Below the pieces are notes generated by a model, which did no database searches, was not told the DNA's origin, and saw nothing but the letters and a program-made list of their open reading frames with translations. Below are positions 31,808-42,764 of a DNA stretch of 64,000 nt, in pieces. Source of the stretch: Euglena gracilis (taxonomy: Eukaryota; Euglenida; Euglenophyceae; Euglenales); assembly GCA_039621445.1 (NCBI GenBank), contig CP154957.1, forward strand, positions 2,040,504 to 2,104,503, read 5' to 3'. The position numbers and the translations under genes were made by a program. Within the stretch, counting starts at the first letter, position 1. Each line of letters opens with the position of its first letter.

Positions 31808-32233
31808 TAGCTGGCACTTCGTTTAAAACGAAGTCAAAAAAAACACGTTTTTTTTAAAAAAAACATGTTTTTTTTAAAAAAAAACAAAAAAAACGCCATT
31901 GAGGGTCCAGGGCAAAAAAAATTTTGCCTTTAATTTTAGCTTTTTTTTGCCCATCCTCAGGCAGAGAAAGACACCAAATTTGGGATGTTTCAAGTTGAAA
32001 CATCCCAAAATGGCAGAAAAATGCCCTATTTTTGACCATTCTTGTTGAAGACCTCCAAAAGTATTGGTTTTCAAGTCATTTGAGCTAAGATTGGTTCACC
32101 CTTGCGATCAAAGGCAAAATTTGGACCATCATTTTCCCCTTTGTTTTTTTTGCCGTTTTTTTTGCCCGTTTTTTTTAATAAAAAACAAAAAAAACGTTTT
32201 TTTTAAAAAAAACAAAAAAAACGCCAGCTATGC
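31808..32233. mobile_element. Inverted-repeat element, TAGCTGGC ends
   Basis: About 426 bases with ends TAGCTGGC and GCCAGCTA. TGACCCCCA is present at 31799-31807 and 32234-32242, a target duplication of 8 or 9 bases. The flanks inside the ends are mirrored AAAAAAAACGTTTTTTTT stretches. Non-coding. Confidence 0.82.
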
Positions 32234-32776
32234 TGACCCCCAATGGATCCTTGAAGCAGCAGAAGAGTCAAGGGGTCCTTTGGATCTCTGGTGAACGCAA
32301 ACCTCCATCACCATTGGTGGGAAATAATGTCCTGCAATCCAAAGTGCAAGGAATCAGGTGCAAACCCCCACCCAATAATCAATCAATAAATGGAGCAATC
32401 GCAAATTGCCCTCAAACCACACTCGCGTTTCGTGCCCAACGGCTGACCTGTTTTCTGTTGTGCACAAAATCCATTCCAAACTTGTTGCTGGTTTTGAGGG
32501 CTCTTTTGCGTTCAATACAAAATGGCTGGCTGATCTGGGTAGGGTTGCTTGGTGCTGGCAGCCGTGTGGGTATGGGAAGTGTGCGATCAAACCTGAGGAG
32601 AAAAAAGATCGTTGTATTGAAAATCGACCCTTGACATTGGCGCCTCTGAAGGGGAAAAAAAACAGGAAGGGGGTGGGTGAAACCCAGCGGGGGGGGGGGG
32701 CAAATTGACTCCAACAAGCTGGGAAGGGGGTGAACTGACTACAGATATTGGGTGTTGTCGCAAAACACAAGAGCAC

Positions 32777-32858
32777 CTTGGTGGTGTACTGCTGGTTGCC
32801 GAGGGTGAAGGTGATGCATGGGGGCTGGTACCGCTCCAGGTTCCCCCCCATGGCGCCG
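32777..32858 (-). CDS. Internal exon, C2 domain N-terminal part
   Basis: The acceptor is GGCTTGAG and the donor ACCAAG|GTGCTC. The minus frame reads M-G-G-N-L-E-R-Y-Q-P-P-C-I-T-F-T-L-G-N-Q and then Q-Y-T-T-K. P-x-I-T-F-T-L-G-N-x-x-Y-x-T-K is the classic C2 strand 2/3 region (membrane- or Ca-binding beta-sandwich). It continues in phase into 30842-30953. The usual loop-1 aspartate is absent (P-P-C). Confidence 0.8.
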
Positions 32859-33069
32859 CTCAAGCCAGAGGGCCCCCCACCATAGATTCATTTGTATGAA
32901 CCCGGGGAGGGGTGCGCACTTTTGCCGACACATCACCCACTTTTTTCCAACCTGCCCAACCACAACCCTCCTCCTGGGGTGGGGGGGTCCACAGATCCAG
33001 CAGAAAACCACCCAAAATCTGTCCAAAATACAAAAGTTTTTCCGGCCCACCCGGCCTATGGCCGGGCTG

Positions 33070-33325
33070 GACTGACCCATGGAGCACCCCACCCCCAGGG
33101 GGGAGGGGGGCCGGCCCATTGCCCAAACCCATCTTCCAGGAGTCTGTTTTTTCAAGACGGTGGGGGGGGGGTCCTGGGTGACCCACCCACTTTTCCCCGA
33201 CGGCCAAAAATCGCAAAAAAAAATGCTAAAAATAACAACTTTTTTAAAAAAATTCGGCGCCTTTGGCGCCAAAGAGTATATCCCCCCTGGGGGACCCGGG
33301 GGGCGGACCAGGTTTTGAATAGTGC
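33070..33325. mobile_element. Element with GGCGCCTTTGGCGCC core
   Basis: The central AATTCGGCGCCTTTGGCGCC, AAAAATCGC and AGTATATCCCCCC segments match the element at 29552. C/G runs lie on both sides. The ends are not resolved. It borders the GC-rich minisatellite. Confidence 0.55.
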
Positions 33326-33361
33326 TGAGCTCTTTATAAGCGCGCCCCCTCCCCTTCATTG

Positions 33362-33522
33362 ACCCCGGCCCGGCAGCCCGGCGGCCCGGCCGGCGGCCCG
33401 GCGGTCCGGCCGGCGGCCCGGCGGCCCGGCGGTCCGGCCGGCGGCCCGGCGGCCCGGCGGTCCGGCCGGCGGCCCGGCGGCCCGGCGGTCCGGCCGGCGG
33501 CCCGGCGGCCCGGCGGCCCGAA
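33362..33522. repeat. GGCGGCCCGGCGGTCCGGCC minisatellite
   Basis: GC-only tandem array with interleaved GGCGGCCC and GGCGGTCC units. G-P-P/A-A-R translations in either direction are artefacts. Confidence 0.93.
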
Positions 33523-33639
33523 AAACGCTCGTTTTCGGATCAAAGCAGTTTTTCTGGGTCCGCGAGGCAAAAAGGCCAAAAAACATCGTTTCAAGCAAAA
33601 AAAATTTTTGGGATTTTTTTCGACTTTTTTGACCCGGGG

Positions 33640-34700
33640 TCATGATGGCCATCCGTCCGGGGTCATGATGGCCATCCGGGGCCATGATGGCCATCCGGGG
33701 TCATGATGGCCATCTGGGGTCATGATGGCCATCCGGGGTCATGATGGCCATCCGGGGTCATGATGGCCATCCGGGGTCATGATGGCCATCCGGGGTCATG
33801 ATGGCCATCCGGGGTCATGATGGCCATCCGGGGTCATGATGGACCATAGGGGTCCATGATGGCCATCCGGGGTCATGATGGCCATCGGGGTCATGATGGC
33901 CATCATTGGGGTCATGATGGCCATGGTCATGATGGCCATCCGGGGTCATGATGGCCATCCGGGGTCATGATGGCCAGATGATGGCCATCCGGGGTCATGA
34001 TGGCCATCCCGGGTCACTGAATGGCCACCCGTGTTCATGAGTGGCCATCGATGGCCATCATTTCCCCGATGGCCATCTATGACCATGATGGCCAGTCCTG
34101 ACAAAGGAGGAATGGCCATCCTGACCAATGAGATGCCATCATGACCACCAGATGGCCATCAATTACCCCGGTGGCATCATGACCCCCGATGGCCATCACG
34201 ACCCGTGATGCCATCATTGACCCCGGAATTGCCATCCGTGCTTGATTCCAATCCGGGGTTCATGTGGCCATCCGGGGTCGTGATGGCCATCCGGGGTCAT
34301 GATGGCCATCCGGGGGTCATGATGGCCATCCGGGGTCATGATGGCCATCTGGGGTCATGATGGCTATCCGGGGTCATGATGGCCATCCGGGGTCATGATG
34401 GCCATCCGGGGTCACAATGGCCATCATTGGTCAGGATGGCCATCATTGGTCATAATGGCCATCCGGGGCCATGATGGCCATCATGGGTCATGATGGCCAT
34501 CCGGGGTCATCATCCGGGGTCATGATGGCCATCCGGGGTCATGATGGCCATCCGGGGTCATGATGGCCATCCGGGGTCATGATGGCCATCCGGGGTCACA
34601 ATGGCCATCATTGGTCAGGATGGCCATCATTGGTCATGATGGCCATTCGGGGCCATGATGGCCATCATTGGTCATGATGGCCATCATGATGGCCATCCGT
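33640..34700. repeat. GGGTCATGATGGCCATCC minisatellite
   Basis: About 50 copies of an 18 to 21 base unit, nearly identical in the outer thirds and degenerate at about 33990-34260. The TCATGA and TGGCCA palindromes in each unit make it strongly self-complementary. Confidence 0.96.
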
Positions 34701-35245
34701 GCCAAAAAACATCGTTTCGGGCAAAAAAATTTTTTCGATTTTTTTCGACTTTTTCGACCCGGTTTTGACCCAAAGTCAATGGGTCGGCGGCCCAAAACGG
34801 GGCGCTGGCGGGTCGAAAAACGCTCGTTTTCAGCTCAAAAACAGTTTTTCTGGGTCCGGGAGGCCAAAAAACATCGTTTCGGGCAAAAAAAATTTTTTCG
34901 ATTTTTTTCGACTTTTTCGACCCGGTTTTGACCCAAAGTCAATGGGTCGGCGGCCCAAAACGGGGCGCTGGCGGGTCGAAAAACGCTCGTTTTCAGCTCA
35001 AAAACAGTTTTTCTGGGTCCGGGAGGCCAAAAAACATCGTTTCGGGCAAAAAAATTTTTTCGATTTTTTTCGACTTTTTCGACCCGGTTTTGACCCAAAG
35101 TCAATGGGTCGGCGGCCCAAAACGGGGCGCTGGCGGGTCGAAAAACGCTCGTTTTCAGCTCAAAAACAGTTTTTCTGGGTCCGGGAGGCCAAAAAACATC
35201 GTTTCGGGCAAAAAAAATTTTTTCGATTTTTTTCGACTTTTTTTG
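34701..35245. repeat. Tandem 162-base repeat, three full copies
   Basis: Unit starts at 34701, 34863, 35026 and 35188 (last partial). Each reads CCAAAAAACATCGTTTCGGG..GACCCAAAGTCAATGGGTCGG..CTGGGTCCGGGAG. A diverged copy at 33524-33625 lies on the other side of the minisatellite. The long plus-strand frame through it is periodic and not considered a gene. Confidence 0.93.
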
Positions 35246-35248
35246 GCC

Positions 35249-35775
35249 GAAAACGGCTAAGTCGAACAAAGGGAAAAGTGTACAAAATGGCCTGAAATGG
35301 CCAAATTGGCCAAAAAAACGCCCGTATCTCGGGCTGGGCGGGGAGTTGCGGGGAAACCAAAATCCCAGTAGATAGAGCGTTCCAAGGGCTTCAATTTAGG
35401 TCTGCGGACATTTCCTTTGATTTTGCATCATTTTCGAGAAATATTGAAAACATCGATTTTTTGACCCCCCACCCCCCGAAAACGGCTAAGTCGGACAGTG
35501 GGAAAAGTGTACAAAACGGCCATCTGCGCCGAAAACGGCCGTATCTCGGGCTGGGCGGGGAGTTGCGGGGAAATCAAAATACCGGTAGATGGGGCGTTCC
35601 AAGGGCTTCAAATTAGGTCTCCAGACATTTCCTTTGATTTGGCTTCATTTTGGAGATATTTTGAAAATTGACATTTTTTGGCCCTCCAAAGGGGGGGGGG
35701 GCTCATCCAGGGGGGGCGGGTAAATCCTACCGAGTTTGGACCCCTTCGCGCGTGAATAACTCGGGCCTGGCGGGG
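35249..35775. repeat. Larger dispersed/tandem repeat, two and a half copies
   Basis: A segment of about 220 bases beginning CCGAAAACGGCTAAGTCG and containing CGGGCTGGGCGGGGAGTTG then TTCCAAGGGCTTCAA is repeated at about 35249 and 35477. The GGGCCTGGCGGGGAGTTGGG part occurs again at about 35762. Non-coding; origin unknown. Confidence 0.8.
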
Positions 35776-35889
35776 AGTTGGGGGTCAAACCCAGGTGATT
35801 CGGAAACTAGGAATCCAGTCGCTCGCAACTGAAAAAAAAAATTCCAGGAACGGGGCCGGGATCATGGTGATAATCCGTCGGTTCCCGAG

Positions 35890-36050
35890 GTGGCCCCGAC
35901 CCGGGGGGGGGGCGGGGGGAGGGGGGGGGGGGGCGAGGGGGGGGTTTCGCCGGTGGTAAGCTTCGCTCTTACCCATAAAGGGATAAGAGCTCAGCGACCC
36001 CCCCCTACCCCCCCCCCCGGGGGTCCAAGACTAAAAAACCCACTGCCATC
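35890..36050. mobile_element. Fragment of C/G-run element
   Basis: G runs, GGTAAGCTTCGCTCTTACC (a hairpin), then AGCGACCCCCCCCTACCC and GGGGGTCCAAGACTAAAAAACCC, the same right edge as the element at 29552. The left edge is not identified. Confidence 0.5.
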
Positions 36051-36521
36051 ACCCATTCAGAAATCCACCCACCCATTCCCCCTTGGGGGTTCAGTTAAAA
36101 TGTTTGCCCCTCCCTCCGGTCAGGTCCAATTTGAACACATGTGGTCTGTTTCCAGCAGGCCGGGAGGGGCAGCTGGCCACTTGCCGCAAGGGGACTTTTG
36201 GCTGCACAAAACACTGTTGTCCACTTGAACGCTCCCTGTTTGCACCGTAGATTTTGGTCACTTTTGTGTTTGTTGGACATGGAAAGGGCTGCACAGGAAG
36301 GCCACCATGGGGGGGGGTCAGACCGCCACCAGAATGGGGTGGTGCCACCCACAGGGTTCCGGGATTGCCGTTCAGCCCTGCCCCCCCCCCCTGTGCGCAC
36401 TGCGGCTGCTTTTTGGTGCCTTTTGTTCCCTCTTCTGGCCTGGCCCTGTTGTCCGCCTCTGGCCCTTTTGTCTGTGTTTGTGGAGATCATCCCTGCCTCC
36501 CCCCCCCCCCGGGGGGTTCAC

Positions 36522-36650
36522 AAAGCGACGCCCTGCCCTCCCCCCATGCCAGCAGCACAAACAGGGCATGGGTGTCCTCGGGGTCCAGGGACAGGGCGGA
36601 GGTGTCAGCGTCGCTGTTGGGGGTGGCGGTGATCTGGATGGCCAGGCTCC
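36522..36650 (-). CDS. Internal exon, unknown
   Basis: The minus frame after a CCCCCAG acceptor reads S-L-A-I-Q-I-T-A-T-P-N-S-D-A-D-T-S-A-L-S and then L-F-V-L-L-A-W-G-E-G. G/C third positions throughout. The 3' end may be GTGAAC at 36521 or slightly earlier at CAGGGCGTCGCTTTG, which looks like an element edge of the CGCTTA type. Confidence 0.68.
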
Positions 36651-36953
36651 CTGGGGGTGAAAAACACGCAGAGGATGCCAGTGTGGGTGGCGCGGTGCGT
36701 GCTGGTGTGCACTGTGTGACATGCTGAGTGAATGTGTGTTGGGCAAGCGCGAGGGCACATTATGTTGTGTGTGTGCGTGCATGCGGGCACACATGTGTTG
36801 TGTGTTATGTTGTGTTGTGGTGTGCCGTGTTTGTATGTTTGTGTGTTGGGTACATGGATGCATGCATACGCATCCTTTTGAACTTACATGTATGTGTGTT
36901 TGTGCTGCAAGCACAGATCTCTTCCACTTTTCTGCCCACGCTAATGTTGACCT

Positions 36954-36956
<3 letters not shown>

Positions 36957-37011
<55 letters not shown>

Positions 37012-37048
37012 GCACGCACGCACGCACACACACACGCACGCACGCATG
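36957..37048. repeat. (CA)n microsatellite
   Basis: CA tract passing into CGCA/GCAC units. Preceded from 36690 by irregular TGTG-rich sequence. Confidence 0.96.
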
Positions 37049-37284
37049 CATCGGTGTAGATGTGAACTTCATGCAATACCAGATTGCATAATTATCATGC
37101 AATAGCTAGTAATATAATGGTATTAATAGAATAGAAGAACAATAGAATTCGGTTTTTTCTTCAGAATCCACAGAAAATGCAGAGATCCATTTCAGGACAC
37201 ACGCGCGCGCAAACATTTGCCAACACTTTTACACAACCACCTGCAGCCGTACACACAAGAAAAGCATACCCCCTCCCAATCACC

Positions 37285-37477
37285 CAGCCCAGGGACTCTG
37301 GCACACCAGAGGGCAGCGGCAGGGAGACCGGGGTGGTACGGGCGTTCAGGAAGCCGCGGAGGGGGACCTGGATGAGCCCCAGTGGCTCCCGCTCGTCCCG
37401 CACGCCGGAGAAGCAGACCTTGACATCGAGGGAGTCTTCGGGCAGCACGGCGTGGAAGGTGAAGTCCTCGTTCCACA
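37285..37477 (-). CDS. Internal exon, C2 domain strands 4 to 8
   Basis: The largest C2 piece. The acceptor is CCAACCCAG and the donor GGCTGG|GTGATT. The minus frame reads W-N-E-D-F-T-F-H-A-V-L-P-E-D-S-L-D-V-K-V, then C-F-S-G-V-R-D-E-R-E-P-L-G-L-I-Q-V-P-L. W-N-E-x-F-x-F..L-x-V-x-V is diagnostic of C2; the D-E-R-E turn before L-G-x-I-x-V-P-L is also typical. Codons are nearly all G/C-ending. C2 domains bind membranes or partners, often with calcium. Confidence 0.86.
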
Positions 37478-37879
37478 CTGGGTTGGGGCGGGGGCCTCTT
37501 GGGCCACGGGAAACCCGTCAACAGAAAAAACAAACAGAAAAAACACACAGGCCAACATCAGGGTGGTCCTGAAATGGGAAAAAAAAATCCTGTCCCAGCG
37601 CAATCAGCGAAAGATCCACAGGAAAAATGGACGAAAAAAATATTATATACATTTAATATATTCATATATATAAATTTAGATATATACATACATATATATG
37701 CCATATTTTGGGCAAAAAAAATGGGTCGACTTCGGGTGAAATTTCTGACATCCTTGGGCTGTGAAAATGTGGGTGAACTTTTTTTTGATGATTTTTGACC
37801 GCATTCGACGCCCAGACCAGTCTCAGGCTAAGGGCAAGGCGATCCTTGAGGCAAGGGGATCCTGTCCCTTATGGACCAC

Positions 37880-37960
37880 CCTGCAAACATTGAAAACCAG
37901 TTGTGATAATGTGCAGACCTCCTGGCACTTCATGAGATCAAATTTGGCCAGAAAGGTGTA
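37880..37960 (-). CDS. Possible exon, unknown
   Basis: The minus frame contains Y-T-F-L-A-K-F-D-L-M-K-C-Q-E before GAG|GTCTGC, compatible with a short C2-type segment. Bias is modest and the acceptor unclear. Confidence 0.3.
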
Positions 37961-38502
37961 GGTTCATACCAAGTTCAAGGAAGGGTGGTTTGTAGGCCTT
38001 TGTTCACCTCAAAAAAAATATCGGTGTAGGGGTTTATGAAATTTGGGGGAGGTAATTTTGTTTTGCTATTGCTGTCGCCGAGATACAACAGCAATGGCAT
38101 GTCTCCTGTGCTTTGTGCGCAACATTGTGCAACACACAAAACACAAACACAAAAGAAAAAGTTGCATACCCCATTCAAACCACATTTCTCCTCAGCTGAA
38201 TATACAAAAGACCTGAATTTGGTTCTTTTGTTCCAGTGAAAGATACACCACATCACCCACGATGACAGGTTGATTTTGTCCACAGTGGTGGCTGCAACAT
38301 ACAACCCCAAATTGCCCACATCGGAACAACTTGGTACTCCCTACATGACGAAGAAAAGGCAGGAACAAAAGGAAATAGCCAAAAAAAAAACTAGAGGTGG
38401 GGGGCACACAATTTTTTACCGACCTCCCCCCTGGAGAATTCACTCACTCGCGATTTTTTTTTGGAAACCCAGTCAGTCGCAACCCCCCCCCCCCTGCAGA
38501 GG

Positions 38503-38745
38503 CAGGTGTTCAAAACACCATATTGTTGGATTGCCTTTGGTCGAAGGGCTGCATCAGAAGATTTGACTTTAAGCATATGGGCCATTTCTTTACTTTAAGT
38601 GGAAAAAACCTGAAAAGATCCCACCAAAATGCGCACCTTTCTGGTTGTCTGGAACATGTGCATGGCGATGAAAAAATAGCTACCACATATAAAGTCATGG
38701 AGGTTTTTTTCAAGCCCCATGAAACTTTTTTCAAAGAATGAACTT
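38503..38745. repeat. Diverged duplicate of 40344-40590
   Basis: GGCAGGTGTTCAAAA, then GGTCGAAGGGCTGCA / GGTCAAAAGACTGCA, AGAAGATTTGA and CCCCATGAAAC-TTTTTTC occur in the same order in both places. On the minus strand each contains a short exon-like stretch (G-S-Y-F-F-I-A-M-H and G-S-A-F-F-V-A-N-A-H), so a duplicated exon with its introns is possible. Confidence 0.7.
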
Positions 38746-39439
38746 ACGCAGTGTGCCAAGTAAATTTTCAGACCCTGAAAAAATAAAAAAAATGATGGCA
38801 TCCCACACTCCACAGTACCATCCAGAATCGCCTCCCAAAATTGAGAGCACTGGTGGACATATGCATTATCACACCATATAATTATTATGCTTTTAGAAGC
38901 TGCCTACACATTGCCAGCGCATTTTTTGTTGCCTGCAAATCTGCATAATTGCATTTGCAGATTTCTGTTGTTGACTGTGTGTGTGTGTGTGTGTGTGTGT
39001 GTTGCATTGCGTGCGCGTCTGCGGTCCTTTTTTCCAACCTCCGAGTCAGAAACATGGGGCCAACCCCATACTGTCCCCAAGCCAATGCTCAGGGTGGCGA
39101 TGGGGTTGTCTGCTTGGGGTGCTTTGATTGCGGCTGCTTAATGCCCGACCTTTTGGGGGGGGGGGGGTGCCCTGGGTACCCCCCCAGGTCGGTTCTTGGG
39201 AGGTGGGGGTTTAGGTGGGGGGACACCCCCACCTAATGCCCGTACGCCCTTCTTATATCTGGTATAAATATATATGTATAAATATCTGGTATCTGGTATC
39301 TGTATATATCTGGTATATATCTGGCTAAATGATTGTATGGCGGGGAGGGGGTATGGTTCCTTTTGAGACCCTCAGTGTGTCAATTGTAGCTCTGGGAGCG
39401 CAAAATCAAAAGACCTGGGACATTCCTGAAAATATTTGG

Positions 39440-39612
39440 GTCCCTGGATGTGCCCAGTGGGTTCAGGGGCAGCATGCAGTTGCCAAGGCAATCAAAGCAT
39501 ACGCGGCTGAGCTGGAACTGGTCCCGAATCGCCAGGTGGACGTAGACATGGGAGACTTCTTCGTTGAACGACAGCTCCTGTCCGCAGGCCACCTGAGCGA
39601 TGCACACAGCGC
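39440..39612 (-). CDS. Internal exon, C2-like
   Basis: After the acceptor CTCACAAAG the minus frame reads C-I-A-Q-V-A-C-G-Q-E-L-S-F-N-E-E-V-S-H, then V-Y-V-H-L-A-I-R-D-Q-F-Q-L-S-R-V-C-F-D. F-N-E-E..V-x-V-H-L-A-I-R-D fits C2 strands 4 to 6. The donor is unclear: GTATGC within the block, or an end near 39440. Bias is good. Confidence 0.68.
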
Positions 39613-40343
39613 CTTTGTGAGTCGTCACGCATTGAGGGGTGGGGGGGGATGTGGCATTTTTTTTATCAAATTTATGCGGGATTAAGTGGTAATGGTGCAA
39701 AAAAAATGCGGGAAAAATTGGTGACTCAAACGGCTGTTGTTGCCATTCATGCAAAGCCGCAAACTTGCCATTTGCTTCAAATGCTGGACCAAAATGCCCC
39801 CCCCAAAAAGCCCAACTGGTCAGACCAACTCAAAGAAAAAGCTAGATTCATCTGATATGAATGAAATTGGCCCAAAACTGACACAAAATGGCCCCAAAAT
39901 AAATCAAATTTAGCCGGTTCGGCCAATAACGGGATTTTAAAAGAAAATGCGGATCAATGGGTGATTGAGCTGTGTAGAGAAGAGGCGTATGATTGTGTTG
40001 TCTTGTGCAATGGGGATTCCAGGCTCTTGATTTCAATGAGCTTCTCTGGCAAGACTAAAGATGAGGCGCTTGGTTTCGTAAAATCAAATTGAAATTACTT
40101 GTTATGGTTCCTGGGTTTTACCCACCATTTTGACATGTGTGGCTTTCACATAGGATTGGGAACAAATCAGACGTGAGGAATCAATTAAAATAAAATAAAA
40201 TAACAAACAACAACAACAACAAAAGAAATTAAAATAAAAAATGTAAAAAGTGAAAAATAATCAAAAATTTGCCATCTAAGGTCATTTTTAGACTTTTATG
40301 GGGGATTCCTGTGAGGGGCAAGTTAGGGGATCTTAACTGATAG

Positions 40344-40590
40344 GCAGGTGTTCAAAATATCATGGTGTTTGGTTGCTTTCGGTCAAAAGACTGCAGCAGA
40401 AGATTTGATTTCAAGCCATTTGGGCCAGTTTGGGCCATTTCTTTAATGTTTGTGGAAACATCCTGAAATCCTAAATATCCCCACCAAAATGTGCATGTCT
40501 TGCACATGTGCGTTGGCGACGAAGAAAGCGCTACCACACATAAAGCTATCAGATTTCTTCAAGCCCCATGAAACCTTTTTTCGGATCACA
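40344..40590. repeat. Diverged duplicate of 38503-38745
   Basis: Second copy of the segmental duplication described at 38503. The two are about 1.8 kb apart in the same orientation. Confidence 0.7.
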
Positions 40591-41784
40591 TACCTAAACA
40601 GCCAATTTTGGATGGGGGGAATATATAAACAGCATTGGTAAGCACTTGTGCCTTAAAAAAAGGTGCCAGGTTCCTAAAACCATCCTTTTTTCCTTGCCCC
40701 CCCCCGCCAAGTTATTCGCGCACTTCCAGGGGCAAGGGCGGCTCCAGGTTAATTGAATTATTTGAAAGGCACCTTTTTTAAAATATTGCAACATGAAAAC
40801 AAACTGTGCCCTTCTCCCATTATTGCACCATTCCCTCCCCCCAAACATTGTCCCCATCCTTGTTGTTTCTTCAATTTTCTGTCGGGACTGTCAACTCGGC
40901 GTTCAAATCAGGAGCATGCACTCGCCGCAGGCAACCTCTCGGTCCCCGCCCCTGGGGGTGCTGCAAGGCCAAGGCCGACATGACCAAGGTAATCAATGGT
41001 TGTCAGGCTTGACAAAAACAGAAATCGTGCGATAAAAATTTATTTGCATTAATCAAAACAATCCTGGAACACTGCTCACTCTTTTTCTAATTCTGTGTAC
41101 TGAAAAAATCTGTTATTGTGATGCTTCGCTTCACTATTATTACTCTTGCGTTGTTTATTGTTCATGCTTTTGGTGGGTCAAACAAACTGTAGGCTCAAAA
41201 ACACACACCAATACGTTGGGCCACAGATTGGGGAGGAAAATTCAGAGGCTCGTGGTGAGGGGAGACAGGTCTTTAGGGCTTAGGGCAAAGCATACATGAA
41301 CCAGCAGCTTGGACGACTTCCAAGGCATATGGCGCTGCTAGGAAGCGACTGCCATGTTATTCTGAAGGGACAAAAAATACAGAAATAGGGATTGGGTATT
41401 GATAAACGTGCACACCAGGGCGTTACTCAAGGGGAAAGAAAAAAAGTGTTCGGCCCACCACATTTAACCCAAAAAAAATGGGAAAATGGTCAAAAAAGGC
41501 CATACTTTGGCAAAAAAAAAAAGAGAACAAAGCGATTTCTTGCATCCTTGGATCTTCACCCATCCACCCAAGAAACGTCAAGAATGCTGCTTGTTTGATT
41601 TTCTTTGACCCAGTTCACGCCCGGACCGACCGTTGGCCATCCCTTGGGCCTAAGAAAAAAACAAGGGCTGGTCCAGTCCAGGCCTAAAGTCCTGAGTATA
41701 ATGTAGTCAGTGTAATATAAAAAATCCATCTCATGTGGACAGCCCTGACCAAAGATTCACTTAGAGACTTCCCCGGGGGGGTTC

Positions 41785-41862
41785 TCCCCGCAGGAAAGCA
41801 ACCCAACAATTTGTGGCACCGTGGACCAGCACTTCCACAATGCCTTCACAAATGAAGATAAT
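41785..41862 (-). CDS. Possible exon, unknown
   Basis: A very good acceptor, TTTGTTTGTTTTAG, is followed on the minus strand by F-I-C-E-G-I-V-E-V-L-V-H-G-A-T-N-C-W-V-A. The donor is uncertain (GTCCAC inside, or the C/G run at 41775). Confidence 0.45.
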
Positions 41863-42255
41863 CTAAAACAAACAAATTTTTTCCAAAACCATTTTTTTCC
41901 GGTCCAGCCCGACTTTGCCGGGCTGCAAAAACCACTCAACTCCGGGGGGGGGGGGGGCAGCCAGCCGGGGTGCTGGCTGCCCCCGGCACACGGGTTCCAT
42001 TTTGAGAAATTCCCTGTCTCTCACCCCTTGTGTGTGTGCATGTGCGCGCGTGTGTGCGTTATTTGTGCATGTGTGTTTCATTTATGTTGCAAAAAAAACT
42101 AGATTCCATAAAATTAATCTTGTGTGTGGGAAAAAGAGCCGGTGTGCAATTATGCCATTATCGTCAATTGCACCCCTTGGGTGCTTGACAGTTGGGAGGA
42201 TATTGCCGCCTGTTGAAGCATTTTGCAGCCTATGCACGCGGCGTCCACCCACACT

Positions 42256-42293
<38 letters not shown>

Positions 42294-42556
42294 AGTACAC
42301 GCCACTGCAGCATTACGTACGGCATGCAGATGAAGGCAATACAGTTGCCCATATTCAAATCATTGCATGTGCAGCTCTGTTGTATGCAGTCAGACATTTC
42401 CACTCCTCCTTCTCCCTTGTTATTTATTGATTGTGTTGTTCATGTGACGTTGAATCCGTATCCATATGCATAATGGCATTTATGCCAACTTTGAGCTGCC
42501 CATATACATATGTATATATATATATATGCTATATATAGCATAGCTAAACATAAAAC

Positions 42557-42661
42557 CATGTCGAATTGCACATTGGAGGCCACGGCACGGTGGGGGACCA
42601 AATTTGCGACGTTCGGCCAGGGGTACAGAGGAATATCAGGGATTGTGTCATTAGGCGCAGA
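42557..42661 (-). CDS. Internal exon, unknown
   Basis: 105 bases, 35 codons, phase 0 at both ends. The acceptor is CCTCTGCTCAG and the donor GACATG|GTTTTA. The minus frame reads P-N-D-T-I-P-D-I-P-L-Y-P-W-P-N-V-A-N-L-V and then A-S-N-V-Q-F-D-M. Confidence 0.62.
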
Positions 42662-42764
42662 CTGAGCAGAGGCCTCGTTGGCCTCACATAGCAGCATTCC
42701 ATAGCAGCGCCGCTGCCATGCGTTCATTGAGGTTGAATTGACGCGATGCAATCAAATACATGTA

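Noticed and set aside
33640-34700. CRISPR-like array
   Set aside because: Units are directly adjacent with no unique spacers, the genome is eukaryotic and no cas-like gene is present. It is a minisatellite.
34699-35295. 198-residue plus-strand open frame with internal repeats
   Set aside because: It exactly follows the 162-base tandem repeat. Codons show no G/C-ending bias and there is no splice or start context.
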